The notes under the pieces are model-generated. The model worked only from the letters and a program-made list of their open reading frames with translations, did no database searches and had not been told where the DNA came from. Made by a program: the position numbers and the translations under genes. 6,813 nt of DNA from CBDUQP01 sp965369385 (GTDB taxonomy: Bacteria > Planctomycetota > Phycisphaerae > SM23-33): positions 1 to 6,813 of the forward strand of contig CBDUQP010000162.1 in the NCBI GenBank assembly GCA_965369385.1, written 5' to 3'. Positions 1 through 6,571 of the stretch are shown here, piece by piece; the first letter of the stretch is position 1; each line of letters opens with the position of its first letter.

Positions 1-3
1 GGC

Positions 4-1320
4 ATGATCAAACAGCTCCTGAATAAGATAAGTATAAAACAATGCGTGGTAGGCGTGATCGGACTGGGGTACGTAGGCCTGCCGCTGGTGCGTGAGTTCA
101 CCCGGGGCGGCGCTAACGTTCTCGGCTTTGATATTGACGCCAAGAAGGTCAAGAGCCTGATGGCCGGCAAGAGCTATATCGAACACATCCCCTCTGCCAC
201 CATCAAGGAGATGGTCAGCACCAAGCTCTTCGAAGCCACAAGCGACTTCAAACGCCTCAAGCAAGCCGACTGTATTCTCATCTGCGTGCCGACCCCGCTT
301 ACGAAGATGCGCGAGCCCGACATGAGCTACGTCAGGTCAACCGCAGAGGTTATTGCCAAATACCTCCGCAAGGGGCAGCTCGTCGTGCTGGAATCTACAA
401 CATACCCCGGCACCACTCGCGAAGTTATGCTGCCTATTCTCGAACAATCCGGACTGAAGGCAGGAAAGGACTTCTTCCTGGCTTTCAGCCCGGAACGCGA
501 AGATCCAGGCCGAAAAGATTACTCGACGAAAACGATCCCGAAGGTTGTCGGAGGAATAGATAAGCCCTCACTCCAGGCCGCATGTGCATGCTACGAAATC
601 GCGATAGACACCATCGTGCCCGTAAGCAGTTGCGAAGCGGCCGAGGCTTCCAAGATTCTCGAAAACACCTACCGCTGCGTTAATATCGCACTGGTCAACG
701 AACTCAAGGTCCTCTTCGACCGCATGGGCGTTGACGTGTGGGACGTGATAAACGCAGCCGCCACGAAACCGTTCGGCTACACCCCCTTCTACCCCGGTCC
801 AGGCCTGGGCGGACACTGTATCCCGATCGACCCGTTCTACCTTTCGTGGAAGGCCAAGCAATATGGCATGACAACACGATTCATTGAACTTGCAGGCGAG
901 ATAAACGTCGCCATGCCCGAATTCGTCATCAACAAGCTCATGCATGCCCTCAATGACGCCGGAAAGCCCGTCAGGAACTCCAAGATCCTCGTGCTCGGGC
1001 TGGCGTACAAGAAAGATATCGACGACGTTCGCGAGAGCCCCTCGCTGGCACTTATCGAGCTGCTGCAAAAAAAAGGCGCCAAGGTAGACTACAACGATCC
1101 GCACGTGCCCCGAACGCACAAGATGCGAAAGCACGATCTGAAGATGGTGTCCAAGAAGATCACGCCGGCCATGCTGAAAAGCTATGATGCGGTCCTCATC
1201 AGCACCGACCACTCCAGCTACGATTACCAGCTCATTGTAGACAACGCGAAACTGGTTGTGGATACTCGTAATGCAACCAAGAGCGTCAAGCGCGGACGCA
1301 AGAAGATCGTCAAGGCCTGA
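4..1320 (+). CDS. wbpA: UDP-N-acetyl-D-glucosamine/hexosamine 6-dehydrogenase (WbpA-type)
   Basis: Predicted cytosolic NAD-dependent enzyme that oxidises C6 of a UDP-N-acetylhexosamine in two steps to the uronic acid (UDP-GlcNAcA or UDP-GalNAcA), a precursor for surface polysaccharide. The 438 residues match the family's usual length. The N-terminal Rossmann domain opens with a VGVIGLGYVGLPL segment, whose GxGxxG is G20-G25. Family motifs follow in order: ESTTYPGTT at 130-138, FSPERED at 161-167, the central helix with K217 and N221 (SKILENT), and the GGHCIPIDP catalytic loop with nucleophile C272. The STTYPGTT and SPERxDPG signatures fit the WbpA/WbpO/WecC branch better than UDP-glucose dehydrogenase. 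The ATG at 4 gives the usual short leader before the Rossmann fold, but its ribosome site lies outside the window, so the start is not proven. The C-terminus is unusually Lys/Arg-rich. The epimerase gene follows 98 bases downstream. Exact substrate (GlcNAc or GalNAc form) cannot be told from sequence alone. Confidence 0.93.
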   Translation: MIKQLLNKISIKQCVVGVIGLGYVGLPLVREFTRGGANVLGFDIDAKKVKSLMAGKSYIEHIPSATIKEMVSTKLFEATSDFKRLKQADCILICVPTPLTKMREPDMSYVRSTAEVIAKYLRKGQLVVLESTTYPGTTREVMLPILEQSGLKAGKDFFLAFSPEREDPGRKDYSTKTIPKVVGGIDKPSLQAACACYEIAIDTIVPVSSCEAAEASKILENTYRCVNIALVNELKVLFDRMGVDVWDVINAAATKPFGYTPFYPGPGLGGHCIPIDPFYLSWKAKQYGMTTRFIELAGEINVAMPEFVINKLMHALNDAGKPVRNSKILVLGLAYKKDIDDVRESPSLALIELLQKKGAKVDYNDPHVPRTHKMRKHDLKMVSKKITPAMLKSYDAVLISTDHSSYDYQLIVDNAKLVVDTRNATKSVKRGRKKIVKA

Positions 1321-1407
1321 CCGGCCGATACAATCAACCGCCCTGTCTGCATGGAATGTCAAACAGCGGTCAGGCGAGCGGCGAATTTGCTACTGAAATC
1401 TTACAAC

Positions 1408-1412
1408 AAGGA
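1408..1412 (+). promoter_or_regulatory. Ribosome binding site choosing the epimerase start
   Basis: AAGGA lies six bases before the ATG at 1419. The other in-frame ATG, at 1356, has no comparable site and would add 21 residues (beginning MSNSGQ) ahead of the Rossmann strand, which this family does not normally carry. The site therefore favours the 1419 start. Confidence 0.75.
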
Positions 1413-1418
1413 CAACCT

Positions 1419-2363
1419 ATGGCCAAGTATCTCGTTACTGGTGGAGCGGGCTTTATCGGATGTAATCTTGTCCGCTATATCCTCAACAAAGGGCACGATG
1501 TTGTGGTGCTGGACAATCTCGCAACCGGCAAGATGGAGAACATCACCGAAATACTCGACAAGATCGAGTTCATCGAAGGCGATATCCGCGACCGCCCAAC
1601 CGTTGATCGGGCAGTAGCTGGATGCACCGCGGTATTCCACGAAGCGGCACTCGGTTCAGTGCCCGGTAGCGTGGAAGAGCCTGTAACTGCACATGACGTC
1701 AACGTCACAGGTACCGTTACCGTGCTGGAAGCAACGCGAGCTGCCGGTATCAAGCGCCTGATCTTTGCCGCATCATCCAGCGCCTACGGCGACCAGGAAG
1801 AATCACCCAAGCACGAAGGCATGATGCCACAACCCATCAGTCCCTACGCCGCCAACAAGCTCGCCTGCGAGATGTATCTCCAGGCATATGCGTCGGTGTA
1901 CGGTATGGAGACGATGGGCCTGCGATACTTCAACGTGTTCGGCCCGCACCAGGACCCGCAGGGAGCGTATGCCGCAGTGATTCCCGCCTTCGTCAGCATG
2001 CTGCTGAAAGGCCAGGGGCCCACCGTTTACGGTGATGGCGAGCAAAGCCGCGACTTCTGCTACGTAGACAACGTATGCGAGGCAAACTGGCTTGCCGCCC
2101 ACGCACCGGCTGAGGTCTGCAACGGGCAGGTCGTCAATATCGCCTGTCACTATGAGACAAGCCTGAACCAGATACTCGCCAAGCTCACCGAACTGCTCGG
2201 AATCGACATCAAAGCGGTATACACGGATGTCCGTGCAGGCGACGTGAAGAACTCGTTAGCTGATATTTCCCGCGCCAAAGAGACAATCGGCTACGAGCCG
2301 CTGGTCTACTTCGAAGAAGGCCTGGAAAAGGCCATCGGCTGGTATAAAGAAAACCTCGGCTGA
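1419..2363 (+). CDS. wbpP: UDP-N-acetylglucosamine 4-epimerase, SDR family (WbpP-type)
   Basis: Extended short-chain dehydrogenase/reductase predicted to interconvert UDP-GlcNAc and UDP-GalNAc using bound NAD. With the start at 1419 it has 314 residues. The first strand leads into GGAGFIG (8-14, GxxGxxG), followed by D32 positioned for the adenosine ribose. The catalytic region has SSS at 119-121, then AYGD, and the YxxxK pair Y143/K147 in SPYAANK. The stretches SVPGSVEEP, LRYFNVFGPHQDPQGAYAAVIP and GDGEQSRDFCYVDN resemble my recollection of Pseudomonas WbpP and related UDP-GlcNAc C4-epimerases more than GalE. It shares strand with the upstream WbpA-type dehydrogenase, an arrangement like the O-antigen wbpO/wbpP pair, so UDP-GalNAcA is a plausible end product. 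A UDP-glucose 4-epimerase or UDP-glucuronate 4-epimerase cannot be excluded without structural comparison. The 98-base gap before it shows no clear terminator or promoter. Confidence 0.9.
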   Translation: MAKYLVTGGAGFIGCNLVRYILNKGHDVVVLDNLATGKMENITEILDKIEFIEGDIRDRPTVDRAVAGCTAVFHEAALGSVPGSVEEPVTAHDVNVTGTVTVLEATRAAGIKRLIFAASSSAYGDQEESPKHEGMMPQPISPYAANKLACEMYLQAYASVYGMETMGLRYFNVFGPHQDPQGAYAAVIPAFVSMLLKGQGPTVYGDGEQSRDFCYVDNVCEANWLAAHAPAEVCNGQVVNIACHYETSLNQILAKLTELLGIDIKAVYTDVRAGDVKNSLADISRAKETIGYEPLVYFEEGLEKAIGWYKENLG

Positions 2364-2384
2364 CCCGGATATTTCGTCAGAGCC

Positions 2385-2503
2385 CGGGTGGCATGGCGAC
2401 GCACAGTCGTATCGTGGGTCGCCATGGTGTCAGTTGCGCCTTGTAATCATGGCGACCCGCCTGTCCCGGCGGGCAGGCCCCTACGGTGTCGCCATGCCAC
2501 CCG
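2385..2503. repeat. Nested palindromic repeat with four copies of CATGGCGAC
   Basis: The outer arms are a perfect 16-base inverted repeat: CGGGTGGCATGGCGAC at 2385-2400 pairs with 2488-2503. Inside is a perfect 11-base repeat, GGGTCGCCATG at 2416-2426 with CATGGCGACCC at 2448-2458. Next to it is a GC-rich hairpin, 2459-2466 with 2471-2478, containing one G-T pair and loop CGGC. The word CATGGCGAC or its complement is present at 2392-2400, 2418-2426, 2448-2456 and 2488-2496, in alternating orientation. As single-stranded DNA or RNA the element could fold into a closing stem with two branches. It resembles dispersed intergenic repeats of the REP or MITE kind, but there is no linked transposase and no obvious target-site duplication. 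Function is unknown. Confidence 0.8.
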
Positions 2504-2524
2504 ATGCAGAATTCGCGGTCTTCC

Positions 2525-2570
2525 GCAAAAGCGGGGACAGTCCCAGAATCGGTACAGTCCCCGTTTTTGC
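2525..2570 (+). terminator. Likely rho-independent, probably bidirectional terminator with CGGGGAC stem
   Basis: GCAAAAGCGGGGAC (2525-2538) pairs with GTCCCCGTTTTTGC (2557-2570), 14 positions with one G-T wobble. On the plus strand the GC core is followed directly by five T (2564-2568), which fits termination of the nucleotide-sugar transcript. On the minus strand the four A before the stem become a U run, so it may also stop readthrough from the other side. The epimerase stop is about 160 bases upstream, rather far for a terminator, so part of the repeat cluster would be transcribed. The same stem could instead be a dispersed repeat. Confidence 0.6.
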
Positions 2571-2591
2571 TCCTCTTATGCCGCATGTGGC

Positions 2592-2631
2592 GGGGACATG
2601 TCCGGCTGCGGTAGCAGCAGGCCGTGTCCCC
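2592..2631. repeat. GGGGACA hairpin related to the neighbouring terminator stem
   Basis: GGGGACA (2592-2598) pairs with TGTCCCC (2625-2631). The interior continues with CC/GG (2602-2603 with 2620-2621) and GCTGC/GCAGC (2605-2609 with 2614-2618) around a GGTA loop. GGACATGTCC at 2594-2603 is itself a palindrome. The outer arm shares GGGGACA with the terminator stem at 2533-2539, suggesting that both belong to one repeat family. There is no T run after it (only CTTTC), so it is a weaker terminator candidate. Confidence 0.55.
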
Positions 2632-2694
2632 TTTCGCGATCAAAGATGCCCAGCCGCACGCACATGCCACCGCGAAAGAACCAATTTCCAAAGA

Positions 2695-2729
2695 AAGGCA
2701 CTCCCTACCGCATGGGCGAGGAGTGCCTT
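2695..2729 (-). terminator. Intrinsic terminator of the etfB-etfA-acd operon
   Basis: AAGGCACTCC (2695-2704) and GGAGTGCCTT (2720-2729) form a perfect 10-base stem with a 15-base loop. It sits 24 bases past the acyl-CoA dehydrogenase stop. Read on the minus strand, the stem runs into a TTTCTTT stretch (the complement of bases from 2696 downward). No such tract follows on the plus side. Position and polarity therefore fit termination of the minus-strand operon. Confidence 0.75.
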
Positions 2730-2753
2730 GGTGTAACTCTTATGGATCGGGTG

Positions 2754-4502
2754 TTACTCAATGACGGGCAGTTGACCTGCCAGGTCTTCGAAGTCATCCA
2801 CGATCTGCATATCGCCGGACAGGATCATCTCCTTGTTCATGCGAATTTCCGGCATACGCCAATTCATCCAGCGTTGGGCGACCTTCAGCTTCTTCTCGCT
2901 GGCCGTCGCGTGATCGCAGAACAACGCTGCAATGAACAGATACGTACCGATGTCGACCAACTTGCGTGCGTACAGATCACGATAGGTCGGGCTCGGCTGC
3001 GTCTTGATGAATTCCACCATCTCGGTGAGGATGTCCAGCCCGTCGCGAATCTGCGCGATCATCGGGGCAATCTGAGCCGGCCAGTCGCGGCCGTCGATCA
3101 TCTCTTCAACAACCGTATTAAGCGTTCCGCTAACAACACCGGCAACAGCGGCAACAACCTGCAACTGGCTGGTGCCTTCGTAGATGGTGGTAATGCGGCT
3201 GTCACGCAGATAACGCTCGCAAGCGTAATCACGCATGAACCCGCTGCCGCCAAGCACCGCAATGGAACTGTTGGCGGTACGCATCGACATTTCCGACGCG
3301 TAATACTTGCTCATCGGCGTCAGGACTTTGTTATACCTGCCGTATTTGCGAGAAAGCTGCTTGGCCGCACGCTTGGCGTCGGCGTCGGCGAAGTCGTCCT
3401 TTCCAAGCTGCCTGAGGGCACCGTTTTCGATGTCCACCGTGTAACTGGCGTAATACGTAAGTGCCCGGGCGGCTTGCAGATCAACCTGCATATCAACCAG
3501 CAGTTCCCTGACAGCGGCGAAGTTTTCGATGGCTGTGCCAAACTGCTTGCGGCTGTGAGCGTAGTCACGAGCATCGCGACAAGCGGCTTCGCCGAGCCCC
3601 AGCGACTGTGCTGCGATACCGATACGAGCGCCATTCATCAGGCTCATAACGTATGTGATCAGGCCGCGCTGACGTTCGCCAACGAGCTCGGCGTGGCTGT
3701 GATCGAAGAACAGTTCGCAAGTCGGGCTGGCGTGGATACCGAGCTTGTCCTCAAGACGACGCACGGTAACGGTGTCGTCTCGTTTCATGATGAACATGCT
3801 CAGGCCGCGGCCGTCGCTGATTTCAGGTTCGGAGCGTGCGAGCACAAGCAACACCTCGCCGCAACCATTCGTGATGAAACGCTTCACACCGTGCAGACGC
3901 CAATTGCCGTCTTCGTCCTGATAGGCGTGCAGGTTAACTGCCTGCAGGTCACTGCCCGCTTCAGTCTCGGTCAGCACCATCGCGCCGGTCCAGCCACCAG
4001 TGGCCATCGGAGGAAGGAATCTCTGCTTCTGATCTTCCGAAGCGAAGGCGTTAATCGTTTCGGCTATGCCCTGCAAACCGTACAGGTTGTTCAGGGCCGC
4101 ATCGCCGCGAGCGACGATATCATTGTTAATCGTAGCCACAAGCGCCGGGCAGTTGATCCCGCCAAAGCGGTAGGGCAGCGTGAAGCCCATCGCACCGGCC
4201 TGATTGAGCCGATACAGAGCATTGGCGATCCCGGGAGCATAGGTTACGGTGTTGTCATCGTTGAGAACGTTGCCTATGCGGTCATTATCTTCCGCAGTCG
4301 GAGCGATATCGTTTCCGGTGATTTCACCAATTACTTCAAGAATTCGCGCGTAGTTGTCCAGAGCGTCCTGGGCATTCTCCGGGGCGAAATCGAACTCCTC
4401 GTGGAAACTAAATCCCTCTTCCATGATTTCCGCGACATGCGCCACGTCCATGTGCTCGAAGAGAAACTGGATGTCTTCATTATCTGTATAAAAGTTAGCC
4501 AT
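2754..4502 (-). CDS. Acyl-CoA dehydrogenase, long (~580-residue) subfamily
   Basis: FAD enzyme predicted to oxidise an acyl-CoA to its 2-enoyl-CoA, or run the reverse, exchanging electrons with the ETF encoded just upstream. It has 582 residues against about 380-400 for short/medium-chain enzymes. The extra length is an N-terminal extension (1-75, beginning MANFYTDNEDIQFLF), typical of the long bacterial subfamily, and a helical C-terminal tail (about 450-582). The core has the flavin/substrate motif TETEAGSD (178-185), GVKRFITNG (205-213), the arginine segment MNGARIGIAAQSLG (289-302), RKQFG (318-322) and the IYEGTSQLQ segment, whose E442 sits where the medium-chain catalytic Glu lies. The start is supported by AAAGGA at 4510-4515, seven bases upstream. 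The gene begins 15 bases after etfA ends, indicating co-transcription, and is followed by a terminator. Chain-length and substrate preference cannot be read from sequence; DmdC-like and aromatic-acid-pathway members share this architecture. Confidence 0.92.
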   Translation of the reverse strand: MANFYTDNEDIQFLFEHMDVAHVAEIMEEGFSFHEEFDFAPENAQDALDNYARILEVIGEITGNDIAPTAEDNDRIGNVLNDDNTVTYAPGIANALYRLNQAGAMGFTLPYRFGGINCPALVATINNDIVARGDAALNNLYGLQGIAETINAFASEDQKQRFLPPMATGGWTGAMVLTETEAGSDLQAVNLHAYQDEDGNWRLHGVKRFITNGCGEVLLVLARSEPEISDGRGLSMFIMKRDDTVTVRRLEDKLGIHASPTCELFFDHSHAELVGERQRGLITYVMSLMNGARIGIAAQSLGLGEAACRDARDYAHSRKQFGTAIENFAAVRELLVDMQVDLQAARALTYYASYTVDIENGALRQLGKDDFADADAKRAAKQLSRKYGRYNKVLTPMSKYYASEMSMRTANSSIAVLGGSGFMRDYACERYLRDSRITTIYEGTSQLQVVAAVAGVVSGTLNTVVEEMIDGRDWPAQIAPMIAQIRDGLDILTEMVEFIKTQPSPTYRDLYARKLVDIGTYLFIAALFCDHATASEKKLKVAQRWMNWRMPEIRMNKEMILSGDMQIVDDFEDLAGQLPVIE

Positions 4503-4509
4503 TGGGGAA

Positions 4510-4515
4510 TCCTTT
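4510..4515 (-). promoter_or_regulatory. Ribosome binding site of the acyl-CoA dehydrogenase gene
   Basis: On the minus strand AAAGGA lies seven bases before the ATG at 4502. It falls inside the 15-base gap after the etfA stop (TAA at 4518-4520), so the two genes are tightly spaced in one transcript. Confidence 0.75.
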
Positions 4516-4517
4516 GC

Positions 4518-5567
4518 TTAGCTGGCGTTCTCTATCGAAGCGCCACTACGGATGGCCTTGACGAGCTTGGGAATGACGACGTTCAGATCACCGACGATTC
4601 CCATGTGTGCCACCTGGAAAATCGGGGCATCGGGATCGCTGTTGATCGCCAGAATCTTGGCCGACTCTTCCATGCCGGCAACGTGCTGAATGGCACCACT
4701 GATGCCCGCAGCAATGTACAGTGCGGGCCGAACCGTGGTACCGGTCTGCCCAACCTGGTGGTCGTTACCGACAAAGCCCAGGTCGATCGCCGCTCGGGTA
4801 CCGCCAATTGCCGCGCCGAGGCAGTGTGCAAGCTCCCACAACTGCGCGAAATTATCTTTGCTACCAACGCCTGCGCCGCCGGCGACAATAATCCTGGCAC
4901 CCTTGAGGTCTACCGATTTGGCATGCCTGACAGACTCGATAATCTCCAGCGGGAGTTCGAAATCATCCAGATTGGCCTTGGATGCGATGACCTCGCCCTT
5001 GCGTGATGCATCGGGCTCAACCATGGGCATCACGCCTTCGCGAACCGTCGCCATCTGCGGCCAGCGGTCATAGTTCACGATGGTGGCTATGATATTGCCG
5101 CCAAACGCCGGACGAATCTGCAACAGCAGGTTCTCGTGAGTAATGTCGCTGGCAGGCTGCTTGTGCTCGCCGATCTGCAGATCGGTGCAGTCAGCGGTCA
5201 GCCCGCACTTCATCTTGCTGGCAACTGTAGGCGCCAGATCGCGTCCGATGGCAGTCGCGCCATACAGGAATATCTGGGGCTTGTACTGCTCTATGAGTTC
5301 GCATACTACGCGTGTGTAGCTGGCAGTCTGATAATGGGCCAGCTTTTCGCCGGTCACACAGTAAACTTTGTCGGCACCTTGAGCGATAAGAGCATCGCTC
5401 AGCTGGGCGACGCTATCGTCACCCAGAAGCACTGCACCAACGCCTACGTTCAACTGTTCGGCCAGTTCGCGAGCCTTGCCCATAAGCTCAAGGGGCACGT
5501 CCGAGAGCTTACCGTCATAGGCTTCGGCAAAAACCCAGACTTCACCTTGTTTGTTAACTTCGATCAT
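4518..5567 (-). CDS. etfA: Electron transfer flavoprotein alpha subunit
   Basis: Cytosolic ETF alpha subunit, which binds the electron-carrying FAD and passes electrons between its partner dehydrogenase and other carriers. I start it at the ATG at 5567 (349 residues), preceded by a GGCGGA ribosome site at 5574-5579. An ATG at 5792 would add 75 residues unlike any ETF and overlap etfB. The N-terminal domain (about 1-200) includes GRDLAPTVASKMKCGLTADCTDL (split by family, 108-130) and IRPAFGGN (151-158). The C-terminal FAD domain holds GGTRAAID (255-262, with the conserved R258), QVGQTG (271-276), GISGAIQH (288-295) and SDPDAPIF (310-317). Odd: the loop normally GGRG reads GGAG here, Ala at 232. 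The overall family assignment is secure. Whether it belongs to a bifurcating ETF is inferred mainly from EtfB. Confidence 0.95.
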   Translation of the reverse strand: MIEVNKQGEVWVFAEAYDGKLSDVPLELMGKARELAEQLNVGVGAVLLGDDSVAQLSDALIAQGADKVYCVTGEKLAHYQTASYTRVVCELIEQYKPQIFLYGATAIGRDLAPTVASKMKCGLTADCTDLQIGEHKQPASDITHENLLLQIRPAFGGNIIATIVNYDRWPQMATVREGVMPMVEPDASRKGEVIASKANLDDFELPLEIIESVRHAKSVDLKGARIIVAGGAGVGSKDNFAQLWELAHCLGAAIGGTRAAIDLGFVGNDHQVGQTGTTVRPALYIAAGISGAIQHVAGMEESAKILAINSDPDAPIFQVAHMGIVGDLNVVIPKLVKAIRSGASIENAS

Positions 5568-5573
5568 ATCTAT

Positions 5574-5579
5574 TCCGCC
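5574..5579 (-). promoter_or_regulatory. Ribosome binding site of etfA, deciding the start
   Basis: Read on the minus strand, GGCGGA lies six bases before the ATG at 5567, inside the 52-base etfB-etfA gap. This, together with the ETF alignment, supports the short start over the ATG at 5792. Confidence 0.6.
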
Positions 5580-5619
5580 TTTGGTCCCGATCGAGCGGGA
5601 CGAATTAACGGCGACTCCG

Positions 5620-6543
5620 TTATCCGAGTGTGTGATCCTTGACCAATCCGCCGACCATTTCTGCGATTCCTTCGTCAGTCGCGGGATATTCCTTGTACTC
5701 GCCGCCCTTGAGGACAACCGATTGAATACGGTGAACCTTGGTGGGGCTACCCTCTCGGCCGCACCACTGCAAGTCAGCATCGATATCGTCAAGATTCCAC
5801 TGATCTAGCAGCAGTCCCTTGCTCGCAAGCTTCTTGCAGTGCTTCTCCACCTCGTTGGCTTCGAGCTCAGCGGTGTAATCTTCATAATCACACATGAGAA
5901 GATCACCGGCGACCGCTTCGACCTCGGCCTTGGCGCGTGCCTTCTTGAACTTCATGATTCGTGTGATCGAGCAAGGACGCGGATTATTGGCCGTCTCCAT
6001 CACGGTCATCAGCATCGGCAGGCTGCCACGGACCACTTCGTGCCCGTTGCCCACGTTACGCTTGATCGTGATAGTGGAATCCTCGAGCGATACGATCTCT
6101 TCGAGGTATGTCACCAAGTCCATCTCAAGCTTCTCGGCCATCTGCGGACCGACCTGGGCCGTATCGCCATCGATGGCCTGACGTCCGCACAGCACGATGT
6201 CCGCACCGAGTTTCTTGACAGCGCAAGATAGGATGTAGCTGGTTGCCAGCGTATCCGAAGCCGCAGCGCGACGATCAGTGATAAGTACTCCACGGTCAGC
6301 GCCGCGGAATATGGATGCACGAAGCACCTCACACGCGGCAGGCAAACCCATCGTGACCACGGTAACCGTGCCACCATGCTTTTCGCGAATTTCAAGCGCC
6401 GCTTCCAAGGCATGCAAATCTTCCGGATTGAAAATCGCCGGAAGAGCGGCGCGATTCACCGTGCCGTCATCTTTCATCGCATCGCCGGTGATTCTCTTGG
6501 TGTCCGGCACCTGCTTGACGCAAACTACGCAGTTGTATCCCAC
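5620..6543 (-). CDS. etfB: Electron transfer flavoprotein beta subunit, bifurcating-type motifs
   Basis: Beta subunit of the ETF heterodimer. I choose the GTG at 6543 (307 residues) because AGGAG sits eight bases upstream and the protein then begins as ETF-beta does, with VVCVKQVPDT (6-15). An ATG at 6654 would add 37 residues of leader sequence. Domain motifs: NPEDLHALEAAL (39-50), VTVVTMGLPAACEVLR (60-75), the acidic/SDT-A-TS segment (90-102), and CGRQAIDGDTAQVGP (119-133). In mitochondrial-type ETF the last motif reads DDxxQTG and binds AMP; the DGDTAQVGP version is what I know from clostridial NADH-dependent, electron-bifurcating ETFs carrying a second FAD. The C-terminal GSPTKV (265-270) is also family-typical. 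Odd: it is about 40 residues longer than common ETF-beta chains, with an extra acidic, helical-looking stretch around 205-248. First gene of the operon with etfA and the dehydrogenase. Confidence 0.94.
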   Translation of the reverse strand: MGYNCVVCVKQVPDTKRITGDAMKDDGTVNRAALPAIFNPEDLHALEAALEIREKHGGTVTVVTMGLPAACEVLRASIFRGADRGVLITDRRAAASDTLATSYILSCAVKKLGADIVLCGRQAIDGDTAQVGPQMAEKLEMDLVTYLEEIVSLEDSTITIKRNVGNGHEVVRGSLPMLMTVMETANNPRPCSITRIMKFKKARAKAEVEAVAGDLLMCDYEDYTAELEANEVEKHCKKLASKGLLLDQWNLDDIDADLQWCGREGSPTKVHRIQSVVLKGGEYKEYPATDEGIAEMVGGLVKDHTLG

Positions 6544-6551
6544 GTTCGTAG

Positions 6552-6556
6552 CTCCT
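6552..6556 (-). promoter_or_regulatory. Ribosome binding site of etfB with GTG start
   Basis: On the minus strand AGGAG is followed by eight bases and then GTG at 6543. This strong site makes the GTG the likely start even though an in-frame ATG exists at 6654, which lies within the untranslated leader hairpin region. Confidence 0.8.
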
Positions 6557-6571
6557 GTATCGAATCTCCAG

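Larger units (their letters stand above)
2364..2753. other. Gene-free convergent intergenic region, rich in inverted repeats
   Basis: About 390 bases lie between the stop of the epimerase and the stop of the convergent acyl-CoA dehydrogenase gene. The reading frames here are short, Cys/Arg/Pro-rich and lack family signatures, so I call no gene. The strip is almost filled with inverted repeats, listed separately. The word GGTGGCATG or its complement occurs at 2387-2395, 2493-2501 and 2663-2671, so the repeat family may extend across most of the strip. Confidence 0.8.

Noticed and set aside
568..1362. 264-residue minus-strand frame opposite the dehydrogenase
   Set aside because: Antisense shadow of a gene with complete catalytic motifs; no ribosome site or family signature.
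1356..1418. Earlier ATG for the epimerase
   Set aside because: No ribosome site precedes it, and the added 21 residues do not belong to the SDR fold; AAGGA precedes the ATG at 1419.
2363..2389. ACCCGG/CCGGGT hairpin just after the epimerase stop as its terminator
   Set aside because: Only six pairs, a 15-base loop, no T run, and the right arm is shared with the longer 16-base repeat; the hairpin at 2525-2570 is a better terminator.
2377..2736. Short frames within the convergent intergenic region (minus 2377-2691, plus 2434-2736)
   Set aside because: They translate palindromic repeats and terminator stems, are Cys/Arg/Pro-rich, and have no supported start or domain.
2388..5006. 872-residue open frame on the plus strand, opposite the dehydrogenase and most of etfA
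   Set aside because: It is antisense to two genes with clear family motifs, runs across the repeat cluster and a terminator, has Arg/His-rich composition typical of an antisense frame, and shows no recognisable domain.
5568..5792. N-terminal extension of EtfA from an upstream ATG
   Set aside because: The extra 75 residues resemble no ETF, overlap the end of etfB, and a ribosome site stands directly before the ATG at 5567.
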